From positions 248,001 to 312,000 of the forward strand of contig JAEUHM010000041.1 in assembly GCA_016795485.1 (NCBI GenBank): a stretch of 64,000 nt of DNA, given 5' to 3'. The notes under the pieces are model-generated. The model made no database searches, was not told where the DNA came from, and was given only the letters and a program-made list of their open reading frames with translations. Source of the stretch: Verrucomicrobiaceae bacterium. Its GTDB lineage: Bacteria > Verrucomicrobiota > Verrucomicrobiia > Verrucomicrobiales > Verrucomicrobiaceae. A program made the position numbers and the translations under genes. Of this stretch, positions 1 through 8,833 are shown piece after piece (position 1 is the stretch's first letter; the number at the start of each line of letters is the position of its first letter).

Positions 1-3000
1 ACCTGCCACGGAAGCAGCGGAGCAGAGGCTGGCTTGAACCTTCAGACTAGCAGCTACACCAACACCGTGAATGTCTCTTCCGGAAAGTATAGCTCCCACC
101 GTGTGCGGCCAAACTTTGCCAATAGCAGCAAAAGTGCGATCTACCATGTTATCGTAGCCCAGGGAAATGGACCAAACCACAAGGGAGGAAGTTGGGTAGC
201 CACCGCAGGGCAAAAAACTAGCTTAACGAACTGGATCAATCAAGGAGCGCTCCAGAACGAGAATCCGCCCACGGTAACATCAGTCGCAGCAAGTACGGGC
301 GGAAGTGCGGGGGGCACGAATGTAACCATTACTGGAACGAGGTTCGGTGGCACAGGCGCTTACGCACCAGTGGTAACTTTTGGAGGGGTGGCTGCGACAA
401 ACGTTGTCGTAACTGAGGGCAGATTTGATCGCATCACTTGCACCACACCCCCACACGCCGAAGGTACCGTGGACGTGATCGTCACCACGACAACCGGAGG
501 TGCGTCTGCACCTCTGGTTGGGGGCTTCAGCTACACAGCGGGTCCACCCAGCAAACTAGCTTTCCTGGGGCAACCGTCAAACGGCGTAGCAGGTGCGGTG
601 TTGCCATCTAGCGTCCAAGTGCAGATCCAGGACGCCGCCAACAATCCCACTTCCAGCACTGCTAACATCACACTCGCCCTGTCAACAAATCCCGGTGCCA
701 GTACTCTGTCAGGAACCCTCACGGTCACCGCCGTTGCGGGGGTTGCAACCTTCTCGAATCTCAGCCTAGATCGTGCGGGCACTGGGTATCGGCTTTTGGC
801 GACTTCAGGAGGACTCACTAGCATCACCAGCAACGTCTTTGACATCACTGCCACACAACCGGTAGTAGCACTTGCTCAGACGTCGTCCCTAACGGCCACA
901 AGTGCATCTTTCAACTCATCTGTTGAGAGCGATGGTGGTGGCACGGTCACCACAAGGGGATTTGTGTATTCACTCAGCACCCTGAATCCAAGTCCGACTA
1001 TTGGGGCAGGCGGAGTCATTCAGATGGCATCTGGTTCTGGACTAGGCGCATATACGGCTTCGGTCAGCGGCCTGAAACCCGGCGCGTCGTATGCGATTTC
1101 TGCATATGCAACAAACCTCGCCGGAACAGCATACTCCACTCCATCTGTATTCTTCACATTGTCGAATGACACAAATCTGTCTTCCTTGTCACTGAGCGCA
1201 GGCACACTTACACCTGCTTTCGGCAGTGCGATCACCAACTACTCAGTGACAGTGCCATACAGTTCTAGCTCCATCGCATTTTCTGTTACCACGTCTTCAA
1301 CGTATGCATCCGTAACGGTGAATGGTTCATCCCCAGCCGTCCCCGTTGGGCTGCTGGTCGGGAACAATGACATTACTATGCGGGTCACTGCACAAGATGG
1401 CAGCACTCAAGACTACGTTGTTGCGATTACCCGAACAGCCCCAAGCCAAAACTCATTCTTGGCAAATCTTGCCGTCGAGCGTGGCACCCTGAGCCCACAG
1501 TTCGACCAGAATACCCCTAACTACACCCTAACCGTTCCGTATGCACAGAGCACTTTGCTGGTGAGTCCGTTTGCCGAGGACGCATTCGCAACTACCACCG
1601 TGAACGGAGGCATCCCATCGGTTCCGGTCACTCTGTCGCAAGGACCAAATATCATCTTGGTAACAGTGACCGCCGAAGATCTCAGTTCCAGAACTTACAC
1701 AGTCAATGTAACACGCTCTCCAGAGAGTAGTAGTTCATCCCTACAGAGTTTAGCCACCAGTTCGGGCACACTTGATCCGGTATTCCACTTTGCAGAAACG
1801 TCTTACCTGCTGCCCGTGACCTTGGAGACAGAATCCATCGCCTTCACACCTGTTTTGAGTGCATCTGGCGCTTCTCTGTTCATCAACGAAATTGCAGCCA
1901 CAAGCGGAGTGCCCAGCACATCAATCGGTCTTGTGCCGGGAGATACGCACATTACCATCAGAGTCACATCTCAGGACACCACCTCAACCACGAGCTATGA
2001 AGTAGTGGTGAGGCGCATGGCCAGTTCCGATGCAGATCTCTCCAATCTCCTAACCAACATCGGCAATCTTGAGCCTACCTTTCAGGCTAGTGTCACCCAG
2101 TACGATCTGTCGGTGTCAGAGACGACAAGTGCCGTGACATTTAGCCCCACGGCGGCCAACGCATTTGCATCGTTAAAAATAAATGATGTTAGCCTACAAT
2201 CTGGAGGAACAAGCCTACCTATTGCGATCGTTCCAGGCCCAAATGAGGTAAAAATCGTGGTGACTGCTCAGGACGCGACAACAAAAACATATACGGTAAA
2301 CGTAAATCGCACTTTTGGAGGACCTCCACGAATCATTTCTCAGCCTGCATCCCGGATCGCGGCAACTGGAATGATGGTTGGTTTCCAAGTTGGCGCGATT
2401 GGGGCTGGAACAATAACGTATGAATGGCGGAAGAACGGTGTTAAGCGCCAAGGGGCCACTAGCTCAAGTTTGGTAATCAATAACACAACCGCTACTGATG
2501 CGGGCACCTATACAGTGATTGTCTCAAACAGTTTTGGGAGCATTATCAGTGACGCTGCTACGCTAGCGATTTCAAAGCCGGGGACGTCGGGAGCACCGGA
2601 GATTGTCAATCAGCCTCAGTCCATTTTGGCTCCAGTTGGAAGCGCGGTTGCTTTTGGGGCTTCAGCGATTGGAACCCCAACGCCATCGTTAGCCTGGCGA
2701 AAGAAGGGACTGACTTCTGTCCTGTCGACCACCGGCACCTTGGCCATGAATCCAATATCGCTTGGCTCGTCTGGAGTCTACTACATGCAAGCGAAGAACA
2801 CCGGAGGAGCGATTTCGACCGTAGGTGCCCGCCTCGGAGTCGTAGACACTACAGCCACGGTCAAGCAGGCCAAAGTCGGCACTGTAGTCTCACTGACCGT
2901 GAGTGCCGCAGGTGAGGCACTCTTGCATCAGTGGAAAAAAGACGGTGCAGAGATGACTGGAGCCACGAGTTCCAAGTTGCTTATCAAAACAGCAAGTCTT

Positions 3001-4521
3001 TTGGACACAGGGCACTACTCATGTTTGATCAGAATGGGTGACAAAACTCTCGAGAGCGGAGTGATCGACCTACAGGTATACGACAAAGCTCCCATAATAA
3101 TGCTTCCGGTCGATTCGATGCTTCCGCCAGCGATTGTTAGTGGCACATATAGCTTTGTGGTTCCGGCAGATACTTCTTCCGAGCGTGCCGTGGTCGCCTG
3201 GTCAGCAAAGGGCTTGCCCAAAGGCGTGTCGATTCATCCGACATCAGGGATAATCAGCGGTAAACCACTTCTGGCCTCTCCTTCAGGCAGCTTTTTCAGC
3301 GTGAAGATCACCGCAACAAATGGATCAGGGAGTCACACAGTGCCAGTCAGACTGGTGGTTTCCCCTCTGACACCTGGAGCGGCTGGAACTTACAATGGTT
3401 TGGTAGATCGAGATAGCTCGTTGAACCAAAGCTACGGAGGCAGCCTTTCATTGACGGTCGCTTCAGACGGAATGATGACGGGTAAGCTCGGAATGGGTAA
3501 AGTGACTTTGCCATTTACCAAGGTGTGGCTGGACACATTTATTTCGAGCACTCCGACCGGTACGATCGAGTTGGGTGCATACTCTGTCCATTTCGCCATC
3601 AATCCGTCAACCGGAGAGCTTACGGGTAACGTTCGAAGTGCTACTACAGCTCCGATTGGTCTCAGCGGCTGGCGACACACAGCACCACCTGCGATCACTT
3701 TTGGCAGATACAATGCGGTGATCGACCTCACACCTAGCCAACTTCCAAACCCGATTGGTGATCCAGACTATCCACAAGGATCAGGCTTCGGCACGCTCAC
3801 AGTTTCAGCTGCGGGAATTTCCTGGAACGGCCGACTGGCAGATGGTGTTGCCTATACAATCTCTACTACGATTGGTAGCACTTCGAAGATTCCGTTCCAC
3901 TTGATGCTTTATGGAAACACAGGCTCCATCCACGGATGGTTGACACTTTCCGCTCCAGATTTGGATGGCTCTATCGACTGGGGCAAATCTCAACAGGCGC
4001 CAACGTCAACCAGTCACAATTACATAACGGGATTCAGCCTTCACAAACTAACCGTAATGGGTAGTAGATATATTCCGCCCGTAAGCCCTATCCTGGGTTT
4101 GTCTGATGGGGGTCCTGGCACAACTAACGCAAAGCTCACATTCTCCGAAGCAGGAATCAGCACGTCAGCTCAATACGCGCCACTGAATGGCACTACCTTT
4201 CGCGTAACCACAACGAACTCACTCGTTCTGCCAACTGGGGCAGCGAATCCAACGGGCCTTAACGTTAAACTGGACGCGGCAACAGGTGGATTCTTCGGAA
4301 GTTTTGACCTGAAAAATGATCCTGACCCAACCGACACCGTAGCACCCATCAGATTGTTGACACGTAATGCTAAGTTTTACGGGCTCGTCGTGACTCGCAC
4401 TGGAATCGAGCGTGGAGTTGGTCACTTCTTGCTTTCCGAACTCCCACAAATTGGTCCACCAACTACAACTCTGCTCACATCTGACATCCTTTCTGGGCGA
4501 GTGAATCTCGGTCCAAAGTGA
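1..4521 (+). CDS. Giant secreted multi-beta-sandwich protein with N-terminal heme c motif (5' truncated)
   Basis: The frame is open from base 1, so the start lies left of the window. The first visible residues read T-C-H-G-S-S-G-A-E, the tail of a CxxCH heme c site, and about 75 cytochrome-c-like residues follow. Next come an IPT/TIG-like domain (about 259-545), an invasin Big_1-like domain (545-850), an FN3-like domain (853-1167), four cadherin-like beta-sandwich repeats (1168-2315), three Ig-like domains (2320-3080), a He_PIG putative-Ig domain (3080-3360), and a C-terminal beta-rich module of a type common in large verrucomicrobial surface proteins (3370-4521). It probably acts outside the cytoplasm, since heme c is attached in the periplasm. 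The adhesive or carbohydrate-contacting role is inferred from the domains only. It converges on the sulfatase gene. Domain limits are by eye; the secretion signal is not visible. Confidence 0.85.
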   Translation, partial: TCHGSSGAEAGLNLQTSSYTNTVNVSSGKYSSHRVRPNFANSSKSAIYHVIVAQGNGPNHKGGSWVATAGQKTSLTNWINQGALQNENPPTVTSVAASTGGSAGGTNVTITGTRFGGTGAYAPVVTFGGVAATNVVVTEGRFDRITCTTPPHAEGTVDVIVTTTTGGASAPLVGGFSYTAGPPSKLAFLGQPSNGVAGAVLPSSVQVQIQDAANNPTSSTANITLALSTNPGASTLSGTLTVTAVAGVATFSNLSLDRAGTGYRLLATSGGLTSITSNVFDITATQPVVALAQTSSLTATSASFNSSVESDGGGTVTTRGFVYSLSTLNPSPTIGAGGVIQMASGSGLGAYTASVSGLKPGASYAISAYATNLAGTAYSTPSVFFTLSNDTNLSSLSLSAGTLTPAFGSAITNYSVTVPYSSSSIAFSVTTSSTYASVTVNGSSPAVPVGLLVGNNDITMRVTAQDGSTQDYVVAITRTAPSQNSFLANLAVERGTLSPQFDQNTPNYTLTVPYAQSTLLVSPFAEDAFATTTVNGGIPSVPVTLSQGPNIILVTVTAEDLSSRTYTVNVTRSPESSSSSLQSLATSSGTLDPVFHFAETSYLLPVTLETESIAFTPVLSASGASLFINEIAATSGVPSTSIGLVPGDTHITIRVTSQDTTSTTSYEVVVRRMASSDADLSNLLTNIGNLEPTFQASVTQYDLSVSETTSAVTFSPTAANAFASLKINDVSLQSGGTSLPIAIVPGPNEVKIVVTAQDATTKTYTVNVNRTFGGPPRIISQPASRIAATGMMVGFQVGAIGAGTITYEWRKNGVKRQGATSSSLVINNTTATDAGTYTVIVSNSFGSIISDAATLAISKPGTSGAPEIVNQPQSILAPVGSAVAFGASAIGTPTPSLAWRKKGLTSVLSTTGTLAMNPISLGSSGVYYMQAKNTGGAISTVGARLGVVDTTATVKQAKVGTVVSLTVSAAGEALLHQWKKDGAEMTGATSSKLLIKTASLLDTGHYSCLIRMGDKTLESGVIDLQVYDKAPIIMLPVDSMLPPAIVSGTYSFVVPADTSSERAVVAWSAKGLPKGVSIHPTSGIISGKPLLASPSGSFFSVKITATNGSGSHTVPVRLVVSPLTPGAAGTYNGLVDRDSSLNQSYGGSLSLTVASDGMMTGKLGMGKVTLPFTKVWLDTFISSTPTGTIELGAYSVHFAINPSTGELTGNVRSATTAPIGLSGWRHTAPPAITFGRYNAVIDLTPSQLPNPIGDPDYPQGSGFGTLTVSAAGISWNGRLADGVAYTISTTIGSTSKIPFHLMLYGNTGSIHGWLTLSAPDLDGSIDWGKSQQAPTSTSHNYITGFSLHKLTVMGSRYIPPVSPILGLSDGGPGTTNAKLTFSEAGISTSAQYAPLNGTTFRVTTTNSLVLPTGAANPTGLNVKLDAATGGFFGSFDLKNDPDPTDTVAPIRLLTRNAKFYGLVVTRTGIERGVGHFLLSELPQIGPPTTTLLTSDILSGRVNLGPK

Positions 4522-4553
4522 GTGTTATGAAACCTGTCGAACATCCACGCCCA

Positions 4554-5954
4554 CTATCTGTATGGTTTACGTTTCACTTCTTCGACTACAGGCACTTCTT
4601 TATTGAGTAGATCATAAGCCTGCCGCAGTCTTTTAACTTCGTCAGAGTGTTTGGCTGCGACATCTTGTTGTTCTCCTGGGTCATTTTGAAGATCAAACAA
4701 CTGCATAGGTGCCGCAGGTACTCCGGTGGTGAGACCAGGATGAGCGTCAACGTTGTACTGCTCATACGGTGCGAGTATCGTCACGCCATCAGGTGCACGG
4801 GGATCGTCCCAGCGTTCACTTGTGCCTGAAGCGAGCTTCAAGAGCTTCGGTGGCAACACATGGAGTTTCCATCGTGCATCGCGCACCGAGGCTAGCTTCG
4901 GCCCCTGATGACCGAATAAGTACTGATGAGGCGACTTGGCACCCTGTATCAGAACCGGTAGCAGATTCATGCCATCCAGATATCGATCATCTGGCATCTT
5001 GGTGCCTGTGGCCTCCATGACGGTCACAAATAAGTCCATCATGATTGCCAGTTCGTGGTTGGTAGAGCCTGCTGGAATCTTGCCGGGCCAACGAGCGATC
5101 ATCGGAACTCGATAAGCTCCTTCATAGGTTGCTGTTTTCATCCCACGAAGCCCGCCAGTGCTGCCGCCAAACCAAGCTCCGTTGTCGCTGGTGAAAAAGA
5201 TGAGCGTGTTGTTGTCGACACCAGTTTCTTTGAGAGCGTCCAAAACTGCTCCCACACTGTCATCGAGATCGAGGAGAGCATCCCCGTAGAGCCCTGCCCC
5301 GCTTTTTCGATAGTTCTTCTCAGAGGCGGCGAGGGGCTTGTGTGGCATTGCCTCAGCAAAATAGAGGAAAAACGGGTTCGCATGTTTTCTGCGGATAAAA
5401 TCCACTGCGCGCTGGCTGTATCGTTGTGTTAATGTTGCCTGCACAACCGGATACTCCGCCACTGTTTTTCCCTCAAGCACCTGGACAGGGCGCATGTCGT
5501 TGGAGTAGGGGATTCCGTAGTATTCGTCAAAACCCCGGTCAGTGGGCAGCACGCCATCCTTGTGTCCGAGGTGCCATTTTCCCACCATTCCCGTGGCATA
5601 ACCGTTGCTCTTCAGCACTTGGGCCAAGGTGACTTCCGTCTTCGGCATTGCCATCGTGTCTGCGGCTGGTCCGCCGTCAGGGGCAGGATTTTGAGTCATC
5701 CCACAGCGAAACGGATAGCGCCCAGTCATCAGAGAAGCCCTCGTTGGCGCGCAAAAAGGAGCCGGGGTGTTGAACTGCGTCATTCGGACACCCTCAGCTG
5801 CCATCTTGTCGATTCGTGGCGTTTTGAACTTCGGGTGTCCGTAGCAGCCGAGGTCCCCATAGCCGAGATCATCTGCCAAGAAGATGACAATGTTCGGCCC
5901 AGCGGCCATGGCTGAAACTGAAACAAGAAAACACACCGCGAGCAGGAGTCTCAT
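4554..5954 (-). CDS. Secreted arylsulfatase-family enzyme (Cys-type)
   Basis: A 466-residue sulfatase. The chosen ATG at 5954 starts directly with a signal peptide (MRLLLAVCFLVSVSAMAAG). A longer frame to 6080 would run through the rpsA terminator and lacks a sensible N terminus. The metal-binding start VIFLADDLGYGD (Asp28/Asp29) and the C-A-P-T-R motif at Cys68 mark a type I sulfatase whose Cys would be converted to formylglycine. KWHLGHK and a late TSDNGAW segment also fit the family. It should hydrolyse sulfate esters, perhaps of sulfated polysaccharides, in the periplasm or outside; the substrate cannot be read from the sequence. It lies just downstream of rpsA on the same strand but behind a strong terminator, so it probably has its own promoter in 5955-5990. 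Confidence 0.93.
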   Translation of the reverse strand: MRLLLAVCFLVSVSAMAAGPNIVIFLADDLGYGDLGCYGHPKFKTPRIDKMAAEGVRMTQFNTPAPFCAPTRASLMTGRYPFRCGMTQNPAPDGGPAADTMAMPKTEVTLAQVLKSNGYATGMVGKWHLGHKDGVLPTDRGFDEYYGIPYSNDMRPVQVLEGKTVAEYPVVQATLTQRYSQRAVDFIRRKHANPFFLYFAEAMPHKPLAASEKNYRKSGAGLYGDALLDLDDSVGAVLDALKETGVDNNTLIFFTSDNGAWFGGSTGGLRGMKTATYEGAYRVPMIARWPGKIPAGSTNHELAIMMDLFVTVMEATGTKMPDDRYLDGMNLLPVLIQGAKSPHQYLFGHQGPKLASVRDARWKLHVLPPKLLKLASGTSERWDDPRAPDGVTILAPYEQYNVDAHPGLTTGVPAAPMQLFDLQNDPGEQQDVAAKHSDEVKRLRQAYDLLNKEVPVVEEVKRKPYR

Positions 5955-5990
5955 GCGGTGAAAACGCCTAGCGGAACGCAAACTCGCAAC

Positions 5991-6024
5991 CAAAAAGAAA
6001 GAGGGGCCTCTTTCGAGGCCCCTC
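5991..6024 (-). terminator. Rho-independent terminator of rpsA
   Basis: A perfect 10-bp GC-rich stem (6001-6010 with 6015-6024) closes a TTTC loop. Read on the minus strand it is followed by a T-rich tract (5991-6000). It sits 35 bases past the rpsA stop codon. Confidence 0.9.
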
Positions 6025-6058
6025 CGGGTTTGATTGGATCGCTGTAGCGAGATCAGGA

Positions 6059-7735
6059 TTACTCCTGGCCTGGACGCCATTCTTCGGTGGCGAACTTGAA
6101 GGCCTGCTCCAGGCCGACGAGATCGGTGCTGGGGCGGAGGCTTTCGAAGGCTTGGGACTCGCGCTTGAGGTCTGCCTCGCTGTAGTTGACTGCCTTGACG
6201 GACAGTCCGATACGGCGCTCGGCTTTGTCGACCTTGATAACGCGGGCTTCCACGTCGTCTCCCACGTTGAGCACGTCTTTGACGCGTGCCACGTGATCTT
6301 CGGATAGTTGGCTGATGTGCACGAGGCCGTCGATGTCGTCCTCAAGCTCCACAAAGGCTCCAAAGGAGGCAATCTTGGCCACTTTGCCTTTGACGAGATC
6401 GCCCACTTTGAAGCGGTCGTCGATCTTGCTCCAAGGGTCGCTCTCGAGCTGCTTCATTCCAAGGCTGATACGCTGATTGGCCTTGTCGATGCCGAGCACG
6501 GTGGCTTCCACTTCTTGGCCCTTCTTGAGGACTTCGGAAGGATGGTTGATCTTGCGGGTCCAGCTGAGGTCGGACACGTGGATCATGCCGTCGATGCCTT
6601 CTTCCAGCTCCACGAAGGCGCCGTAAGCGGTCAGGTTGCGCACAGGGCGCTTGACCACAGTGCCAACTGGGTAGCGGACGTCGATGTCGTCCCAAGGATT
6701 GGGCTCGAGCTGACGGACGCCGAGGCTGATCTTGCGCTCTTCTTTGTTGATGCCGAGAACCACGGCCTCGATCGTTTGACCGAGGGTGAGAACGTCTGCA
6801 GGGCGAGCGATACGCTTGACCCAGGACAGCTCGGAAACGTGCACAAGGCCTTCCACGCCTTCTTCGACTTCCACGAACGCACCGTAGGCCACCAGTTTGG
6901 TGACTTTGCCGCGGACTTTGTGTCCGACGGGGTAACGGCCTTCGATGTTCTCCCATGGGTTGTTTTGCATCTGTTTGAGGCCGAGGGAGACACGCTCCTT
7001 CTCGCGGTTGACCTCGAGGATCTGCACTTCGATGGACTGACCGATCGAAAGCATCTCGCTGGGGTGATTGAGGCGGCCCCAGGACATGTCGGTGATGTGA
7101 AGCAGGCCGTCCATGCCGTTGAGGTCCACGAACACACCGAAGTCGGTGATGTTCTTGACCACGCCCACGACTTTGTTGCCAGGGATGACGCTCTCCAGGA
7201 ACTTCTGGCGCTGCTCGGCGCGCTCTGCCTCGATAACCTCGCGGCGGCTGAGCACGACGTTTTTGCGGTCGTCGTTGATTTTGACAATCTTGAACTCGTA
7301 GACCTTGCCCACGTATTCGTTGAGATCTTTTGGCGGAATGATGTCGATCTGGCTGCCAGGCAGGAAGGCTTCGACACCGACGTTGACCATGAGGCCGCCT
7401 TTGACGACTCCCTTGACCTTGCCGCGGACGAGACCGCCTTCGTGGAAGACTTTGGCGATCTTCTCCCAGTTCTGCTTGTGGGCGGCTTTCTCCTTGGAGA
7501 GCACGACCATGCCTTCGTCGTTTTCCAGGCGCTCGAGGAGGACCTCGATTTCGTCGCCAATGTTGATTTCTTCATCTTCAAACTCGGAAGAAGGGATGGC
7601 ACCTTCTGACTTGTAGCCGATGTCCACGAGGACAACTTGCGGTTTGATTTCCAGGATGCGCCCCTTAACGATGGAGCCTTCGGTGAATGTGCGGAACGAG
7701 CTAGCGATCAGTTCCGACAGAGCTTGTGCGCTCAT
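6059..7735 (-). CDS. rpsA: 30S ribosomal protein S1
   Basis: This 558-residue protein has six S1 (OB-fold) domains at roughly 18-80, 98-164, 184-253, 269-339, 356-426 and 443-513, the full count of the long bacterial S1. Domains 3 to 6 carry the repeated pattern G-x-F-V-x-[LV]-x(3)-x-[DE]-G-[LM]-[LIV]-H-[IV]-[ST]-[DEQ]-[LM]-S. S1 binds the 30S subunit and unstructured mRNA leaders and helps start translation, which matters most in genomes with weak Shine-Dalgarno signals. The gene stands alone, with a 226-base leader upstream and a strong terminator downstream. The long frame on the opposite strand is a compositional shadow. Confidence 0.98.
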   Translation of the reverse strand: MSAQALSELIASSFRTFTEGSIVKGRILEIKPQVVLVDIGYKSEGAIPSSEFEDEEINIGDEIEVLLERLENDEGMVVLSKEKAAHKQNWEKIAKVFHEGGLVRGKVKGVVKGGLMVNVGVEAFLPGSQIDIIPPKDLNEYVGKVYEFKIVKINDDRKNVVLSRREVIEAERAEQRQKFLESVIPGNKVVGVVKNITDFGVFVDLNGMDGLLHITDMSWGRLNHPSEMLSIGQSIEVQILEVNREKERVSLGLKQMQNNPWENIEGRYPVGHKVRGKVTKLVAYGAFVEVEEGVEGLVHVSELSWVKRIARPADVLTLGQTIEAVVLGINKEERKISLGVRQLEPNPWDDIDVRYPVGTVVKRPVRNLTAYGAFVELEEGIDGMIHVSDLSWTRKINHPSEVLKKGQEVEATVLGIDKANQRISLGMKQLESDPWSKIDDRFKVGDLVKGKVAKIASFGAFVELEDDIDGLVHISQLSEDHVARVKDVLNVGDDVEARVIKVDKAERRIGLSVKAVNYSEADLKRESQAFESLRPSTDLVGLEQAFKFATEEWRPGQE

Positions 7736-7797
7736 GAGTGTGTGTTGTTTTCAGGTTTCGGACGCGTTGTGTCGCCGCAAAAACCCGTCCGAGATCA

Positions 7798-7826
7798 ATG
7801 CTGCGAGCCTCTTAACAACTGGTCAA
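7798..7826 (-). promoter_or_regulatory. rpsA: Possible rpsA promoter
   Basis: On the minus strand a TTGACC hexamer (7826-7821) stands 17 bases before CAGCAT (7803-7798), which matches the -10 consensus at three positions. It would leave a leader of about 55-60 bases before the rpsA ATG. The -10 is weak, so this is only a candidate. Confidence 0.22.
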
Positions 7827-7910
7827 TGAGGCGGTGGCTGGGACCAGAGGGCCGGGAGTGTCTCACATTTCCTTGGGTGTGCAACCGGGGAATATCCCCC
7901 CTTCAAAATG

Positions 7911-7943
7911 AAAAAGGGGTGCCAGGACCGCGCCTGACACCCC
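7911..7943 (-). terminator. Terminator after the YugP-like peptidase gene
   Basis: An 11-bp stem (7916-7926 with 7933-7943, one mismatch) encloses a 6-base loop. Read on the minus strand it is followed by TTTTT. It lies 19 bases past the stop of the 7962-8657 gene and insulates the rpsA leader from read-through. Confidence 0.85.
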
Positions 7944-7961
7944 ACTTTTGGCTGAAAATCG

Positions 7962-8657
7962 TCAATCCCTCCTGTCGCTGTTCAGCAGGTGCATCAGGTG
8001 GTAGAGGAAAGTCAGCAGGGCGGAAAGGAATGCAGCCACGTAGGTGAGAGCGGCGGCGTCCAGGACCTTGTTCATGCCTTGTTGTTCCGCTCCTGGGTAG
8101 ACGAGATTCAGTTCACCGACCAAACGCTTGGCTCTGGCTGTTGCATCGAACTCCACGGGCAGGGTGATGAGTTGGAAGAGCATGATCACGCCAAAACTGA
8201 CGGTGAACAAAAGGAGCGCCAGTTTGGCACCCACGAGGAACATGCCTCCAAATCCAAGGATGGATACAATCCAGCCTGCCTTGGTGGTGATGCCCACCGC
8301 AGCCATGCGGAGATGCAGTGGCGCATAGGCTTTTGCATGCTGAATCGCGTGTCCGGCCTCATGGGCAGCGATTCCCACTGCCGCCACGGATTGGCCGTAA
8401 TAGTTCTCCTCGCAAAGAACCAATCGCTTGTTCATTGGGTCGTAGTGGTCGCTCAAGGTGCCCTGAGTGGGCACGATTTGGACGTCACGAATGCCGCTGG
8501 CTTGCAGGATCCGTGCGGCCGCCTGTGCTCCGGTCAGGCCGGAGGAAGCCCTGACGGTGGAGTAACGCTGAAAGTTGCTCTTCACGCGCCAAGAGGCCCA
8601 GGCGGACAATGCCGTGGTGGCGATAATGATCATCAAATAAGTCGGGTCGATTACCAT
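7962..8657 (-). CDS. YugP-like membrane zinc metallopeptidase
   Basis: A 231-residue protein of the YugP / neutral zinc metallopeptidase family (Zn_peptidase_2). It starts with a membrane segment (about 6-22). The zinc motif HEAGH is at 99-103, in the context GIAAHEAGHAIQHA, with hydrophobic segments near 120-165 and 200-222. Length and order match the family. It probably cleaves membrane or membrane-near proteins, but natural substrates are not known for this group. The ATG at 8657 is supported by the N-terminal membrane anchor. It diverges from the repeat-protein gene on the plus strand. Confidence 0.92.
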   Translation of the reverse strand: MVIDPTYLMIIIATTALSAWASWRVKSNFQRYSTVRASSGLTGAQAAARILQASGIRDVQIVPTQGTLSDHYDPMNKRLVLCEENYYGQSVAAVGIAAHEAGHAIQHAKAYAPLHLRMAAVGITTKAGWIVSILGFGGMFLVGAKLALLLFTVSFGVIMLFQLITLPVEFDATARAKRLVGELNLVYPGAEQQGMNKVLDAAALTYVAAFLSALLTFLYHLMHLLNSDRRD

Positions 8658-8833
8658 AGGAATAGAGGGTTTATGTGATGATACGCGGTCATAGGCAGGA
8701 GGAAGCTACAAAACCAGCGGGGTTTTGCACTCCGCAATCCGGGGCGCTTCCTTCGGAAAAAACTCCACTTTCCAACGCGGACTCATTCGGTAGGAATGCC
8801 GCCCCCCCTGGAAAAACCAAGACGATTTCTGAC

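Noticed and set aside
6308-7609. A 433-codon open frame opposite rpsA
   Set aside because: Its composition (strings of H, D, V, L, A) is the complement-strand echo of the repeated S1 domains, and rpsA is certain.
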